Part shown: piece after piece, positions 35,489-45,699 of the stretch | How the letters are laid out: every line of letters starts with the position of its first letter | Numbering within the stretch: position 1 is the first letter of the stretch | Origin: Actinernus sp. WN-2022 | Lineage: Eukaryota; Cnidaria; Anthozoa; Actiniaria; Actinernidae | Length of the DNA stretch: 64,000 nucleotides | Direction: 5' to 3' | Assembly: GCA_030867875.1 (NCBI GenBank) | Contig: JAOWCC010000577.1 | Span: forward strand, 87,339,740-87,403,739 | Translations under genes and position numbers: made by a program | Notes under the pieces: generated by a model | Seen by the model: the letters and a program-made list of their open reading frames with translations, nothing else | Database searches by the model: none | Told to the model about the DNA's origin: nothing

Positions 35489-36317
35489 AAGGTGGCCCGC
35501 GGCTATTTATTTTGGCAACGGGGGTCTTTTTAAATCGCGTTTTTGAACAGCTAAACATTATCCGATTTCTGAGATATTTTGAACTTTTAATAAAGAATCC
35601 TCGAATTGTATAAAAAATACAATTAGAAAGTAATTAACAAAGAATTGCTGAAGATATAAGTGATTTTCGAAAACGTTTTTTTTTTTAGGAGAGAGCGTAT
35701 ATTTCAAAACCGAAAAGATGGATTTGTTCCATTTTACTTTCAACGAGTGCCCAACCTCCACGGTCTTCGACAGGCAAGTTTCAGGTTCAAATCGGCACAA
35801 TACAAGTTTCTCAGCAAACAGCTGATCAATTTTAACCTTAAAATATTATGCTCAGGCATCTGGTTCAACTGCCGGAGAAATATTGCAGTAATAATTAAAT
35901 CGTACATACCATATGGAAGTTCAACACCACTTGAAACTTCTGTGCCAAAGCCAAGAAGATCGGAAAACTGCAACTAACGTTATGCTGCGAACGAAGTAAG
36001 AGGTTATTGCTGAATATTTTCGAAAATCGAGAATTTTTTATTCTTTCGCCGTAAAAACAATTCACTCGTTTGTTTTTCCTAAGTTCCTAATATGACTTAC
36101 GGTACCTTACCGAGTTTCAACGTGCTTTGACCATACGCTTTTGAGAAATAAAGGCTGTAAACTTCAGCTTGTGCGAGACTTCTAAAATCTAAATGCTTGG
36201 AACACCCCTCGTGTTCGCTAATTTATTCAATGGGTTTGGTTTGAATTTCCGCACAGGTTCTGCCACTTGGGAATCGCGAGGCAAGGAATAATTAAAATTA
36301 TTGTTGAAATTAAAATG
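35489..36317. repeat. Left long terminal inverted repeat
   Basis: Mirrors 41155-41996 almost throughout, including CAAGAAGATCGGAAAACTGC and TTGGGAATCGCGAGGCAAGG blocks. A minus-strand frame of 77 codons (35973-35740) recurs in the other arms and in the derivative element. Confidence 0.85.
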
Positions 36318-36402
36318 ACGATTACATTGTTATCCATGCGACTGTGTGCAGTAACCCATGAAGCAGGTGTTACGTGCTATGTCCACATGGTAGTAAGTAG
36401 CG

Positions 36403-36526
36403 ATGAGGGGAGAACATTTGAAGAACGTTTCCACAGTAGAAAGGAAAAAGAGGAAGTACAATGTAAAAGGTTTACCTAATCTACGATGGCATGTCACCGA
36501 GAGCTGTATTGATGTCAGAAATAACG
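36403..36526 (+). CDS. First coding exon of the transposon gene
   Basis: The ATG at 36403 opens MRGEHLKNVSTVERKKRKYN, then a stretch with VKGLPNLRWHVTESCIDVRN, and stops being plausible at a GTAAGG donor (36527). The same exon, ATG and donor occur on the minus strand of the derivative element (53897-53774) with two conservative amino-acid changes. That conservation between diverged copies is the evidence for coding. The basic, aromatic-containing sequence has no named domain I recognise; it would be the N-terminus of the transposase. Confidence 0.55.
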
Positions 36527-36681
36527 GTAAGGCGTCGTCTGAAAAATTATGCGGGAAGATGGGAGAAGTGAAAAAAAAGAAAAAAGAAGTGAAAAATAAT
36601 CCAAATAATTCGAAGAGTGCATGCACCTGTCCCTAGAAAGACAGAAAATTGTGAGATATTGTCATCACCTCCTAAAACCAG

Positions 36682-37465
36682 GAAAATGAGCCGAGAATCT
36701 CCAAACGACGCGGCGCAATATCGGTTTTAAACTGGGGTAAGCTTTCGAAGCAGCTTGAGAAGTGTACAAAATGTGGTGCTGGGCCGCTGAATCTGATGCA
36801 TACTGTAAGTGAAAGGAGAGCCGGCCTGGGCTTTATAACGAACATCAAATGCATTCCATGTAATCACATTAATGTAATCCACAATGATGAAGTGCATGAA
36901 GACGAGAATAAGCGTGGTCCAAAGAGAAGCAAGTTGAATGAACGGTGTGTTCTAGGAACCCTCCACTCTGGGAATGGTCATTTTCAGCTAGGACATTTCT
37001 TCGCCCCCATGGACGTAGAATTGCTGAATTCTAAGACTTAGAAGAAGACGGAGAGAAGGATGGGACAACGTATAGAAGAGGTGGCAAATGCGAGTTGTAA
37101 GCAGTGGCTCGAGAAAGAGAAATGCGAAGCCGAATCTGGCCATCTCATACGACATGGGTGGCAAAAAGAGGCAATGCGCGAAATTCAAGAACCGGTCAGA
37201 GAACTGCGGTGGGAGCAAAAACAGGAAAAATTCTTGATTTTGCTACAAGAAATGCGGCTTGCCGGATATGTGAAAGCGCAGCAAAAGGTAATAAGGAGCC
37301 GTATCCAAACGATTGCAGGAAAAAACCACGAGGAAAGTTCAAAATCGATGGAAGCTGCAGTAGCTGTTGAAATCTACTTGCGCGCAAATGACAATGGGAT
37401 CCAGTATAGCACCTTTATAGGAGACGAGGATAGTACAACAATTGCTCGTGTCAAACAAATAGCAG
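36682..37465 (+). pseudogene. Mutator-like transposase, N-terminal Cys motifs and first catalytic residues (broken)
   Basis: From a CCAG acceptor at 36681 the frame reads through CTKCG and CIPCNH (two CxxC-type pairs, about 36766-36875) to a stop TAG at 37039, then resumes in frame. A shift of frame around 37105-37150 exposes SYDMGG (37145-37162, expected DMGW: the presumed first catalytic Asp). The next frame gives TGKILDFATRNAACRICESA (37223-37282), and the original frame returns at ESSKSMEAAVAVEIY (37333) and FIGDEDST (37414, presumed second Asp). This order (DMGW, CRIC, SSK.ME, D.DS) is what I recall for the animal Mutator-like transposase domain family. One stop and at least two frameshifts make it non-functional. 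The donor is GTGTGT at 37466. Confidence 0.75.
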
Positions 37466-37644
37466 GTGTGTATGTTCATAGCAAATATTGATATAAAACG
37501 ATACTTGCGCTTACCAATACAAGTAAGAGTGTCCGTCAGCCTGCAATTATACCTTTTGAACATATCTTTAGATTTTTGTAAAAGTATGAGTAAAACCGTT
37601 TCAAAAATCATCTAATCATTTGTTTATCCACAATTTCTGTCTAG

Positions 37645-38166
37645 ATTATGAAGTCAGTAAGCACGCCGACTTCGCTCACGTAAAGAGAGCGTTCGGCAGC
37701 AAATTATACAAGGCTAACGGCGCAGATCAAGGCCGGACAGGGAAGTCTACTTTCTGATTCAGTGATTGCTTAACTTGATAAGTGTTTCTCTTACGCCCTC
37801 TACCAAAATAAGAATGATGAGGCTGGGTTGAAAGACGCACTAGGAGCCATCATTCCTCATGCGTTCGGGCACCACGCCAATAGCAGTAAGGCATGGTGTG
37901 GCCACCATAAAAATCCAGCGGAGTACAAGCACTCCGATCTACCCAATGGCCAGAACCTGGTGGGAGGATTGCGGAGCTACTTGAATGACATAGTCAAGAA
38001 GTATATCACCTCAGAAATGCTAAAAGAAATTGCACCGCTGTCATCGTCACAGATGAATGAGGCCGCTAACAGTGTGATAGAGACAAAATGCCCGAAATAC
38101 GATACTACGGCGGTAGCGAGAGCAACGACTTTAGGGTTGCCGCTGGAGTAGCACAAGTCAACGAAG
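37645..38166 (+). pseudogene. Mutator-like transposase, third exon with presumed catalytic Glu
   Basis: After a TGTCTAG acceptor (37644) the frame reads YEVSKHADFAHVKRAFGSKL, broken near 37755, then YALYQNKNDEAG, HHANSSKAWCGHHKNP, EYKHSDLPNG and SSSQMNEAANSV (38044-38079), whose Glu is the likely third catalytic residue. The segment AWCG..KNP matches the CPxGxxSWC region of the family. A small shift near 38115 moves the end of the exon into the frame SNDFRVAAGVAQVNEG, which runs to a GTAATT donor at 38167 and joins in phase to the next exon at 38484. Confidence 0.78.
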
Positions 38167-38483
38167 GTAATTATCGACTCAATTAAGCAAAACTGTAAAT
38201 TACATGAAAGTGGGAAAATAACAAGTTACTTCAATCTTTCATGATATTGTCTGAGAAAATCAAACAATCAGATTCAGTAAGAAATCAAACTCAAATAAGT
38301 TTGGGTTTTACCTTGAAATCTGGTTGTGAATATTCACTTCGATAGGTTTGGGCTGTATACAATTATTAGCTAATCATTTTACTCTTGGTTTGATGTATCG
38401 ATTCTTAGTGGAGCCTCATTGTACACTAGGCTATAATGAAAAATTATATCATAATTGACTCGCCCTTTCTTGACATTTTCTAG

Positions 38484-39834
38484 GATGTGGGTATATCGCC
38501 AATGTTATGGCTGACATGGGTATTGCAAGTGGCAATGCATGTAATAACTACATCAATCAATCAATCAATCATCTTTATTTAAACACGATAGTATTTAAGC
38601 GTTGCCGCTTGTGGGGTCGTGTATAAAAAGTATAATTATCTAACTAACTAATTATCTAACTATGTTAAAAAAATAAAAACTTCTATGGTATTAAATTATT
38701 CTATGTTGTTAAAATTCTAATATACATACATTATTTATAATATATATTATCGTAAGCTATAGTTATTATGAGCGTAAGTCATTTCTACAGAAGAACTAGG
38801 GTACATAAAAAGCTAAAACAAGGCGAAATACTATAAAAATGAGTAGTAATTAAAACAGTAGAAAATCATCCCTAACATTGTGAGTTGATTGAACAGATAA
38901 AACATTAAAATCTAGCTTATGGAGTAGGTCAGAATTCTTTGCCTTTTTACAATATGATTTTACAGTAACATTGTTATCATACAGATAGAATAATGCATTC
39001 CATGCGATTGATCCTCTATGTGCGTGCCTCAGCCAAGCAAAACTAGACAAGGAGCGAAAATCGACCAAACAGTTCAAACATCAGAGAAGAAGACTCTTAC
39101 TAGCACGGCGAGCTAAGGGAAGACAAAGTGAAAAGAGGGAAGGTATAACGTATGGAACAGGAATCGCCACAGAGCTGAGCTCCTTAGAAGACGAAGTGGT
39201 ACAGTTATATTAGTGAATGCGCTCGACGCGCAAGATCTACAGGAGTCTGAGAGGTTAGTCTCGTTGCCAGCCATCGCCAATACTGGACCACCCCTGATAG
39301 AAGAGAAGTCCCCTCCAGATTCAATGGTTTTCTACTTTGATTTGGAAACCACAAGCAGGTCGAAAGACTGCGAGATTTTACAATTGGCGGTAGTTTCTGA
39401 GCAATCGTCGTTCACAAGGTACATAATACCATCTGGAGACATTGCTCCGAGCGCTTCCGCTGTGCGGGAAATGTCTACAAAAGAAAGGCGTATTTTTGCC
39501 ATGTACTACGAAAGAGCTGGCATTCTCCGCCTTTCTGTCCTTCCTCGATTGCACAAGAAACCAGCGCCCCAGTATCCTTATCGGCCACAACGCTCGAGTC
39601 TTTGACACTCCACGACTAATAAAACAACTCTCCAAATGCGAGCGCGCACTACATGAGGCGACTGGTAAACCATTTTTTTTTGGAGATAGTCTGCCCTTCC
39701 TACGAAAAGAGACCTGGCTCCCGAAATCCAAAGCCCTTGGGGCTATCTACCAGGATGTGACTGGGCGAAATTTTAATGCACATGACGCATTAGAGGATTC
39801 TGCGGCATTGCAAGAGATAATGTCGGACTTATAA
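38484..39834 (+). pseudogene. Transposase end plus DEDDh 3'-5' exonuclease (broken)
   Basis: The exon begins after TTTTCTAG (38483) with GYIANVMADMGIASGNACNN, is interrupted by a LINE (38556-39077), and continues RAKGRQSEKREGITYGTGI (about 39109) to a stop near 39212. The exonuclease follows: VFYFDLETTSRSKDCEILQL (Exo I, D-x-E) from about 39327, a frameshift near 39475, ILIGHNARVFDTPRL (Exo II) at about 39583-39627, and FNAHDALEDSAAL (Exo III, H....D) at about 39772-39810, stop at 39832. All five DEDDh residues are readable. This is a TREX/DnaQ-like fold by motif order. The association with the transposase is seen in cnidarian elements as I recall; the role (end processing) is unknown. Confidence 0.8.
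38556..39077 (-). mobile_element. 5'-truncated LINE inserted in the transposon
   Basis: Minus-strand insertion of 522 bp flanked by ACATCA on both sides (38550-38555 and 39078-39083). It carries the last 74 codons of a LINE ORF (LRHAHRGSIAWNALFYLYDN, KAKNSDLLHKLDFNV) and a 3' UTR ending in AATAAAGATGATTGATTGAT, a polyadenylation-like signal with TTGA repeats. It interrupts the transposase reading frame. Confidence 0.85.
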
Positions 39835-40114
39835 AGGGGCTCTGTCATGAATAACAGGCCTGGTTACTAAGCCGCCCAAAACTTGAAATCGTTCGCCAAC
39901 GCTTTCAAGTTTGAAAAGCAAATATATCCCGAGGAGCTCACAACATTGATTCAATCCGTCTACATCGCAGCCATCTCTCATTTTAGTATATAGTAGTTTA
40001 TCTTTCATATTTAGTTGTTCAAGTTTTATATTTACCAGAAAAGTTCGTATTCAGATGTAGTTGTAATGAGATTTTGGGATGGCATCGACAAGAACTTCGA
40101 GCTTCAATGGCGGC

Positions 40115-40588
40115 TCAACTGCCAACTGGCCGTGATGGACGAAGAAAACTAATCTGGCCGCAGAAAGATTTTGAAGAGCCTGAAAGAACACTGGAGAACG
40201 TGTTAGGAAATCCCACAAGAGTATAGTCCTTGTCTGAAACATTTACGAAGCCTGGAACGATTTCAAACACCGCTTTTGAGATGCGAGTTTCGTGTTTACA
40301 GTGCTCGGGTTTCGGCGGCCAGTGAAATAATTTACGCTTCCGTTGTTCATTCCTGCTTGCATTTGTCCCCTTTAATACGTTTCTGACTACAAGAACTCTT
40401 GGATTTGTAAGTAATTTTATCTCCCTGAAAGTTATAGAGAGAATAGATGAGTACATTTTGTAGGTTCTCATCGAGAAAGCACAACTCGCATAGTACCTAG
40501 AAATGTAGTTTACGGTAAAATACGGTAAATTCGACAACCGGTCACTGAAACTCGCCAGAATGTGTTTCTCTTCAGCCTGAATCTCCAT
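40115..40588 (-). CDS. Unassigned antisense open frame within the transposon
   Basis: The frame is open for 200 codons back to 40717; the first ATG is at 40588, giving 157 residues (MEIQAEEKHILASF...). There is no recognised domain, signal peptide or obvious transmembrane segment, and the opposite strand also reads a short smooth frame at about 40108-40226. At this base composition 200 codons is long for chance, but nothing else supports it. Confidence 0.2.
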   Translation of the reverse strand: MEIQAEEKHILASFSDRLSNLPYFTVNYISRYYASCAFSMRTYKMYSSILSITFREIKLLTNPRVLVVRNVLKGTNASRNEQRKRKLFHWPPKPEHCKHETRISKAVFEIVPGFVNVSDKDYTLVGFPNTFSSVLSGSSKSFCGQISFLRPSRPVGS

Positions 40589-40722
40589 TGCAGCAGTGAT
40601 AACAATACAAATATGTTTTTCTAACAGAATGCCTTCGAGCAAGAGCCAGTTTGTATTATAATATAACTGTCGTTGTATCGCGATCGCAAGGAACTGAAAC
40701 TCATTACAATTTTTCAAGTGTT

Positions 40723-41007
40723 ATGCATATCATTAAATTGCTTGAAATGCAGTTCATATCAAATATGACTGGAATGAGAAGGAGGAAATCTCAAAACGAT
40801 CGCTACTTGGACGCTGTCTTGACGCCGTATATGATTGGGAAAATGACCAACGCTGGCCTATCGTATGACGTGGTAAAAAAAGTTCACGTTACAATGAAAA
40901 CAAAGGGTGTGGTTGCCCTGCTGGCAGCTGGCGAGGACAAACCCAGAGTGACAACTAACATGCAAATCCTGGCTAAAATAGTGTTCGTTTTAAATAAGGG
41001 ACAGTGA
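40723..41007 (+). pseudogene. C-terminal helical domain of the transposon protein
   Basis: From MHIIKLLEMQF the frame reads to GLSYDVVKKVHVTMKTKGVV, ALLAAGEDKPRVTTN and a stop after NKGQ. The pattern (GLSY.......GV..LL.......KPRVT) is what I recall at the extreme C-terminus of transposase-exonuclease proteins in cnidarians. It is separated from the exonuclease by ~890 bp in which no continuous frame is found, either an intron or a later insertion. It ends about 150 bp before the right terminal repeat. Confidence 0.55.
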
Positions 41008-41154
41008 TTCAAAATAAAAGTAAAAAAGTCCGAACCGTCGAGAAAAAAAATGAATAAAAAGCAGTATTATGCTTTTGATACTCCTTGGTACCAAAACATT
41101 ACTCTGCCTGAAACTATTATTACAAATACCTTACTTACACTTGCAAAATTAATC

Positions 41155-41996
41155 CTCATTTTAATTTCAACATTAATTGTAATTATTCCTTGCCTCGCGA
41201 TTCCCAAGTGGCAGAACCCGTGCGGAAATTCAAAACAAACCCATTGAATAAATTAGCGAACATGAGGGGTTTTCCAAGCATTTAGATTTTAGAAGTCTCG
41301 CACAAGCTGAAGTTTACAGCCTTTATTTCTCAAAAGCGTATGGTCAAAGCGCGCAGAAACTCGGTAAGGTACTTTAAAATATGCTACGGTAAGTCATATT
41401 AGAAACTTAAGAAAAACAAACGATTGAATTTTTTTTTACGCCGAAAGAATACAAATTTCTCGATTTTCGCAAATATTCAGCAATAACCTCTTACTTCGTT
41501 CGCCGCAAAACGTTAGTTGCAGTTTTCCGATCTTCTTGGCTTTGGCACAGAAGTTTCAAGTGGTATTGAACTTCCATATGGTATGTACGATTTAATTATT
41601 ACTCCAATATGTCTCCGGCAGATGAACCAGATGCCTGAGAATAATATTTTAAGGTTAAAATTGATCAGCCGTTTGCTGAGAAACTTGAATTGTACCGATT
41701 AACCTGAACCTTGCCTGTCGAAGACCGTGGAGGTTGGGCACTCGTTGAAAGTAAAATGGAACAAATCCATCTTTTGGGTTTTGAAATATACGCTCTTTCC
41801 TAAAAAACGTTTTCGAAAATCGTTTTTATCTTCAGCAATCCTTTGTTAATCACTTTCTAATTGTACTTTTTATAAAATTCGAGGATTCTTTATTAAAAGC
41901 TCAAAAAATCTCAGATTTCGGATAATGTTTAGCTGTTCAAAAACGCGATTTAAAAAGACCCCCGTTACCAAAATAAATAGCCGCGGGCCACCTTAA
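41155..41996. repeat. Right long terminal inverted repeat
   Basis: Inverse of 35489-36317. Contains the open frame 41517-41702 (LQFSDLLGFGTEVSSG, then ELPYGMYDLIIT), which is shared by three of the four known arms but begins with TTG, not ATG. Confidence 0.85.
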
Positions 41997-42927
41997 AACA
42001 AATAAATGTTCTGATTAAAAAAAAGAAATGTAGGAAGAAGTTACTTCTCGGCTTGTATATTGCCATTTGTCAAAATTTGAGCTTCTCTCGAGTGAATAAA
42101 ATCAGCGAATTTGTGGCCGATTGATCTCCGACTGGCCATTTGATTTGAACATTAAAGTGCCACTACGACGAAAATTTACTATTTCTATTTGCCACTCTCT
42201 TGTGCAGGAGCCCTTTACCAGAAGCGCCATCTGTTATGAATTTGTGAGCCTCTCTTTCGACCGCTCCGTAGACTGGAAGGTCGCAGGAAAGCGATCCCAG
42301 TAGATATTGTATGCGCATACTCAAAACTGTCCAATCAGAAATAAGGCCAAATTCGCTGGAACATTTTTATTTGAAGGTTTAAAATGGCCGACAATATCAG
42401 TGCAGAATTTCTCAGAACTATGTCCTCCCGCAATTAACACACCATTTCTTGCTTTGAGTTTTTATGGCTTCTCGTATGCACTACTAGGACTAAGTCCTTC
42501 GGGTGAGAGCATTAACAATTTGTATTTATACATAGATCGAAGGTTCAAGTTCATGCATTTCGTTTTCGCTGAGATCAGTCAGCTTCACTACTATTTCTCC
42601 GTGCTCCTTTAGTTTAGACATTTGATCATCCATCAGAGATACGAGTGGCGAAAAATAGTCGACCAATTACACTTGTCAAGTCTGTTCTGTTGAATATCTT
42701 AAATAATCACATAAATGAAAGGAAATAAAGTACAAACCAGCGACTTGCTAAACTCATTGCTGAAGTTGACGAACACATCTCCCTTTGTATAGATCAAGTA
42801 ATGCTTCTAGTTGTTTAAACTATGGTACAAATTTATAATTGCAAACTTTCAAGGTATAATAAAAGTTGATACAATTCAGTAAACACCACACTCCACTCGC
42901 ACTCCGAGTTCGCCGCCATGATTATGA

Positions 42928-43206
42928 GAACTCTGAACTCTGAACTCTGAACTCCGAATTTCTAACGAGACCTGAAACAACCATGGGGGCTAATCAAAGC
43001 CAGGTCCCGGCTAATCCACAGATCGAATTGGACTTTAGCATGTTGGTTTTTGCGGAGGGAGAAAAACCGGAGAACCCGGAGAAAAACCCTCGGAGCAAGG
43101 GCGAGATACCAACGAACTCAACTCACATATGGCGCCGCGTCCGGGATTCGAACCTGGGCCACAGAGGTGAGAGGCGAAGCGCTTAACCACTGCGCCTCCC
43201 GAGCTA
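42928..43206 (-). mobile_element. tRNA-derived SINE with (CAGAGTT)n tail
   Basis: Minus-strand copy of the 34079 SINE: A box (GAGGCGCAGTGGTTAAGCGC), B box (GGTTCGAATCC), then the same body, ending in GTCTCGTTAGAAATTCGGAG followed by at least three AGAGTTC units. The tail microsatellite marks the 3' end. Both Pol III boxes are intact. Confidence 0.9.
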
Positions 43207-43254
43207 TGTAGCCAGGCCACACCACATTTTTATGCCCGGTGTGGCCTGGTTACA
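43207..43254. repeat. Short hairpin
   Basis: GTAGCCAGGCCACACC (43208-43223) pairs with GGTGTGGCCTGGTTAC (43238-43253), 16 bp with one G-T pair and a 14-base loop, next to the 5' end of the SINE. Confidence 0.7.
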
Positions 43255-43499
43255 TTTCTGACTGCGCATGCAATATCTACTGGATTCTCTTTCCCACGAC
43301 CTTGCAGTCTACGGAGCGGTCGAAAGAGAGGCCAAGTCAGGACTAGCGTGTTCCCAGATCAGGCTACTTTTTTAATAAGTAGGTTGCTGCGAAAAATATG
43401 AACAGTAATGTTATGCACCAATTCACTTGGCAAACAATGCTTGATTTATGAAAATATATATTTGGTTATTGTGTACAATGAGAAAAACTCGTCAATGTG

Positions 43500-43880
43500 A
43501 AAAAAATAAGCATTTTATCGGCCTTCCGCATGTTCTAAAAATAACTTGATCTGGCCGTGGGAATGCATGTGCTGACTCACAGACCAAGTATGAGAGATGG
43601 ACGTTCCTGGTAATGGGCCCCTGTTTAGTATGAATAGCTCCACTGAGTGTTAGAAATATCCAAATTACTAAAAAATATTCCCACAAAATTATAGCAAAGT
43701 TTACCGGAAAACTGTCCGCCATTACTGATGTGCATTCCCGCGAACCTTTTCTTTTTTGTCGTGACGTCTTCTGCGCAACGCACGCCTGCACAAAACAACG
43801 CCTTGGAGGCATATTTCTACTAAAACCTTCATTTTCCCCTCTTCTCGTACACAAGAAGAAAGTTATACTTATCTTCACGC
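43500..43880. other. Repeat-derived segment (CAGGAGCCC family fragment)
   Basis: On the minus strand CAGGGGCCCATTACCAGGAA (43623 down) matches the end of the CAGGAGCCC MITEs at 12397 and 18170. A 128-codon minus frame (43878-43492) crosses this repeat and is not considered a gene. Confidence 0.5.
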
Positions 43881-44860
43881 GAAATAGTATGCATTAAAAA
43901 AATTACACGCTGGTTATCATGTTGCGCGTATGACAACACTCCCGGAACGATCTCAAGTAATGACGGATGTTTAGATTTAAAAAATAAGACTTCCCGTCGT
44001 CGTATCGAACACAGTTTGGACTAGTAATAATATAGCAACTCTACTTTATGAATATGCAAAAATATTAATATGTCAAAACTTGTCAAAATATGTTTTGCCA
44101 TATTTCTAATATTTAGCAATTTAAAGACATGTTTCCAAAGTTTGAAAAGTCGGGAGGAAAAAAATGATCATTTTACAAGCCGTAAAATTCACCCTACTTG
44201 ACGTCACATTGGTTGCATCTCAACCAAAACAAGATGGCGGAAAGAATGACATCGATTCGAAGATTCATTTCTTAATCGCTCTGATCGCTTGATACATTGT
44301 TCGCCTGTGAGAAGAAATCAGCAAGCCTAAACAAACCTTTGCAACCAATGTGACGTCACTAGATGGAATTTCACAATAAACTCGACCCAGTCTCCGGACC
44401 ATGTTTTGATGAAAAGTAAGCCGTTTAAACGCACCAAATCACAACTAAATTTTTGTTTTGGAGAATTTTAAAGTTTACAGACATTTGATTTACATATTGA
44501 AAAGTAAAATTACGAAGAAAAAAGGTTCACCTCATATGTACTTTAACTCATGCTTATGATTTTATGTGAAATTTTACTTATCACTATTATCCCTTTTCTT
44601 CAGTAGATGAAGAAAGCATAATTGAACATCTGCACCTATGTGTACATTTTCTACACCGATACTAAATTGTATAGGCCGATACAACACTCACACTAATATT
44701 GTAAGCTACTTTTAAAATGAAACTATATACTTGTCTAGTAATATTTTTACTTTTCATAGACAAAAAACAAACTGATAAGAACATATCTGAGCAAACTTTT
44801 ATCACAATGATCGTTGTATACATACAGCTGCTCTTGTAGCCAATCCCTTTTTATTGAGGG
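43881..44860. other. Intergenic, nothing recognised
   Basis: AT-rich, without domain-bearing frames or clear repeats. Confidence 0.4.
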
Positions 44861-45110
44861 AGTCGGGGTGGCGCAGTGGTTAAGCGCTTCGCCTCTCACC
44901 TCTGTGGCCCAGGACGCGGCGCCATAATTGCATATGTGAGTTGAGTTTGTTGGTATCTCGCCCTTGCTCCGAGGATTTTCTCCGGGTTCTCCGATTTTCC
45001 TTCCTCCGCAAAAACTAACACGCTAAATTCCAATTCGATCTGAGTATTAGCCGGGTCCTGACTTTGATCAGCCCCTACGGTTGTTTCAGGTCTCATTAGG
45101 AATTCAGTTA
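44861..45110 (+). mobile_element. tRNA-derived SINE lacking the B box
   Basis: Copy of the 34079 SINE with an intact A box (TGGCGCAGTGGTTAAGCGC). A deletion of about 12 bp (GGCCCAGGACGCGGCGCC) removes TTCGAATCC, the core of the B box. A small AATTGCATA insertion follows. The body and the GTCTCATTAGGAATTCAG end are preserved. Confidence 0.88.
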
Positions 45111-45257
45111 TTTTGGGTGGATTTTTAAAATGGTAATTACATTTTTTGCTGATCTTTTGTTTGCACTTCCAGATAACTAACTTCCAACATAGGTTTATAG
45201 CTGGAAGAGTATAAGTAACTGACCCCGAATCTTTCGAAAACCGTCAATACGTTGCGC

Positions 45258-45602
45258 ACTCATAGATTTTTGGGTAGGTGTGTGCCGCGGAGACCTCAAA
45301 ACCCTGACCCTATCCCAGACCTAAAAATGCCGTTTACCATACCCCATCCCAGACCCAAACCATAGATTCATACTCAATTACACTACGAAAGCCGTTGTTT
45401 TGTTTTAATATGATATTTTAAGCTGTAGTGTGGTCGATAGAGAGGTAAGCATGGCGTCAACGACAAGTATATCAAAATCCATACCCTTTCCCAGACCAAA
45501 ACCGTAAAAAGGATACCCTATCCCAGACCTCGGCAGCTCAAAAACCATACCCTATCCCGCGGCCATACGAGGGAGTACCCCCCCCCCCCCCCCCCCCCCC
45601 CC
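45258..45602. mobile_element. Poly-C MITE, second family member
   Basis: Shares GGTAGGTGTGTGCCGCGG, repeated ACCCTATCCCAGACC blocks, GGGAGTACCCC and a run of at least 24 C ending CCCGGG with the 32053 element, but has lost the opposite G-rich end. Confidence 0.75.
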
Positions 45603-45699
45603 GGGTGTAGAAGTTCCCTTCGATTGCTTCCCTTCGACGTAGAGGTAATGATAAGGAATGAGTAACGGATAGGAAACGACGAAAGTTAAAGAGAAGAAA

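Larger units (their letters stand above)
35489..41996. mobile_element. 6.5-kb DNA transposon with long inverted termini, Mutator-like transposase and exonuclease
   Basis: The ends are AAGGTGGCCCGCGGCTATTT at left and AAATAGCCGCGGGCCACCTT at right. The terminal repeats extend about 830 bp (35489 to about 36317; about 41155 to 41996) with small differences. TTAA overlaps both ends (GAATTAAGG, CCTTAAAAC), so the target duplication may be TTAA, or TTAA may belong to the repeats; I see no 8-11 bp duplication as usual for Mutator. Plus-strand coding pieces between the termini form one broken gene: a first exon, a transposase with DDE residues, a DEDDh exonuclease and a C-terminal helical domain. 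A LINE sits inside (38556-39077). A deletion derivative is at 52846-54716. Confidence 0.88.
42243..43338. mobile_element. Foldback element holding a SINE
   Basis: GCCTCTCTTTCGACCGCTCC (42249) is mirrored by GGAGCGGTCGAAAGAGAGGC (43314). GTAGATATTGTATGCGCA is mirrored by TGCGCATGCAATATCTAC. Arms are about 80 bp, spaced 930 bp apart. The SINE at 42928-43206 lies in the interior. No transposase is seen. Confidence 0.7.

Noticed and set aside
35489..41996. Assignment as a Polinton/Maverick
   Set aside because: No protein-primed polymerase, integrase or packaging genes are present and termini do not begin with the usual AG run. Coding text matches a transposase plus exonuclease only.
43492..43878. 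128-codon minus frame MKISITFFLCTRRGENEG..
   Set aside because: Its 3' half runs through a CAGGAGCCC-family MITE fragment, and no motif is recognisable.
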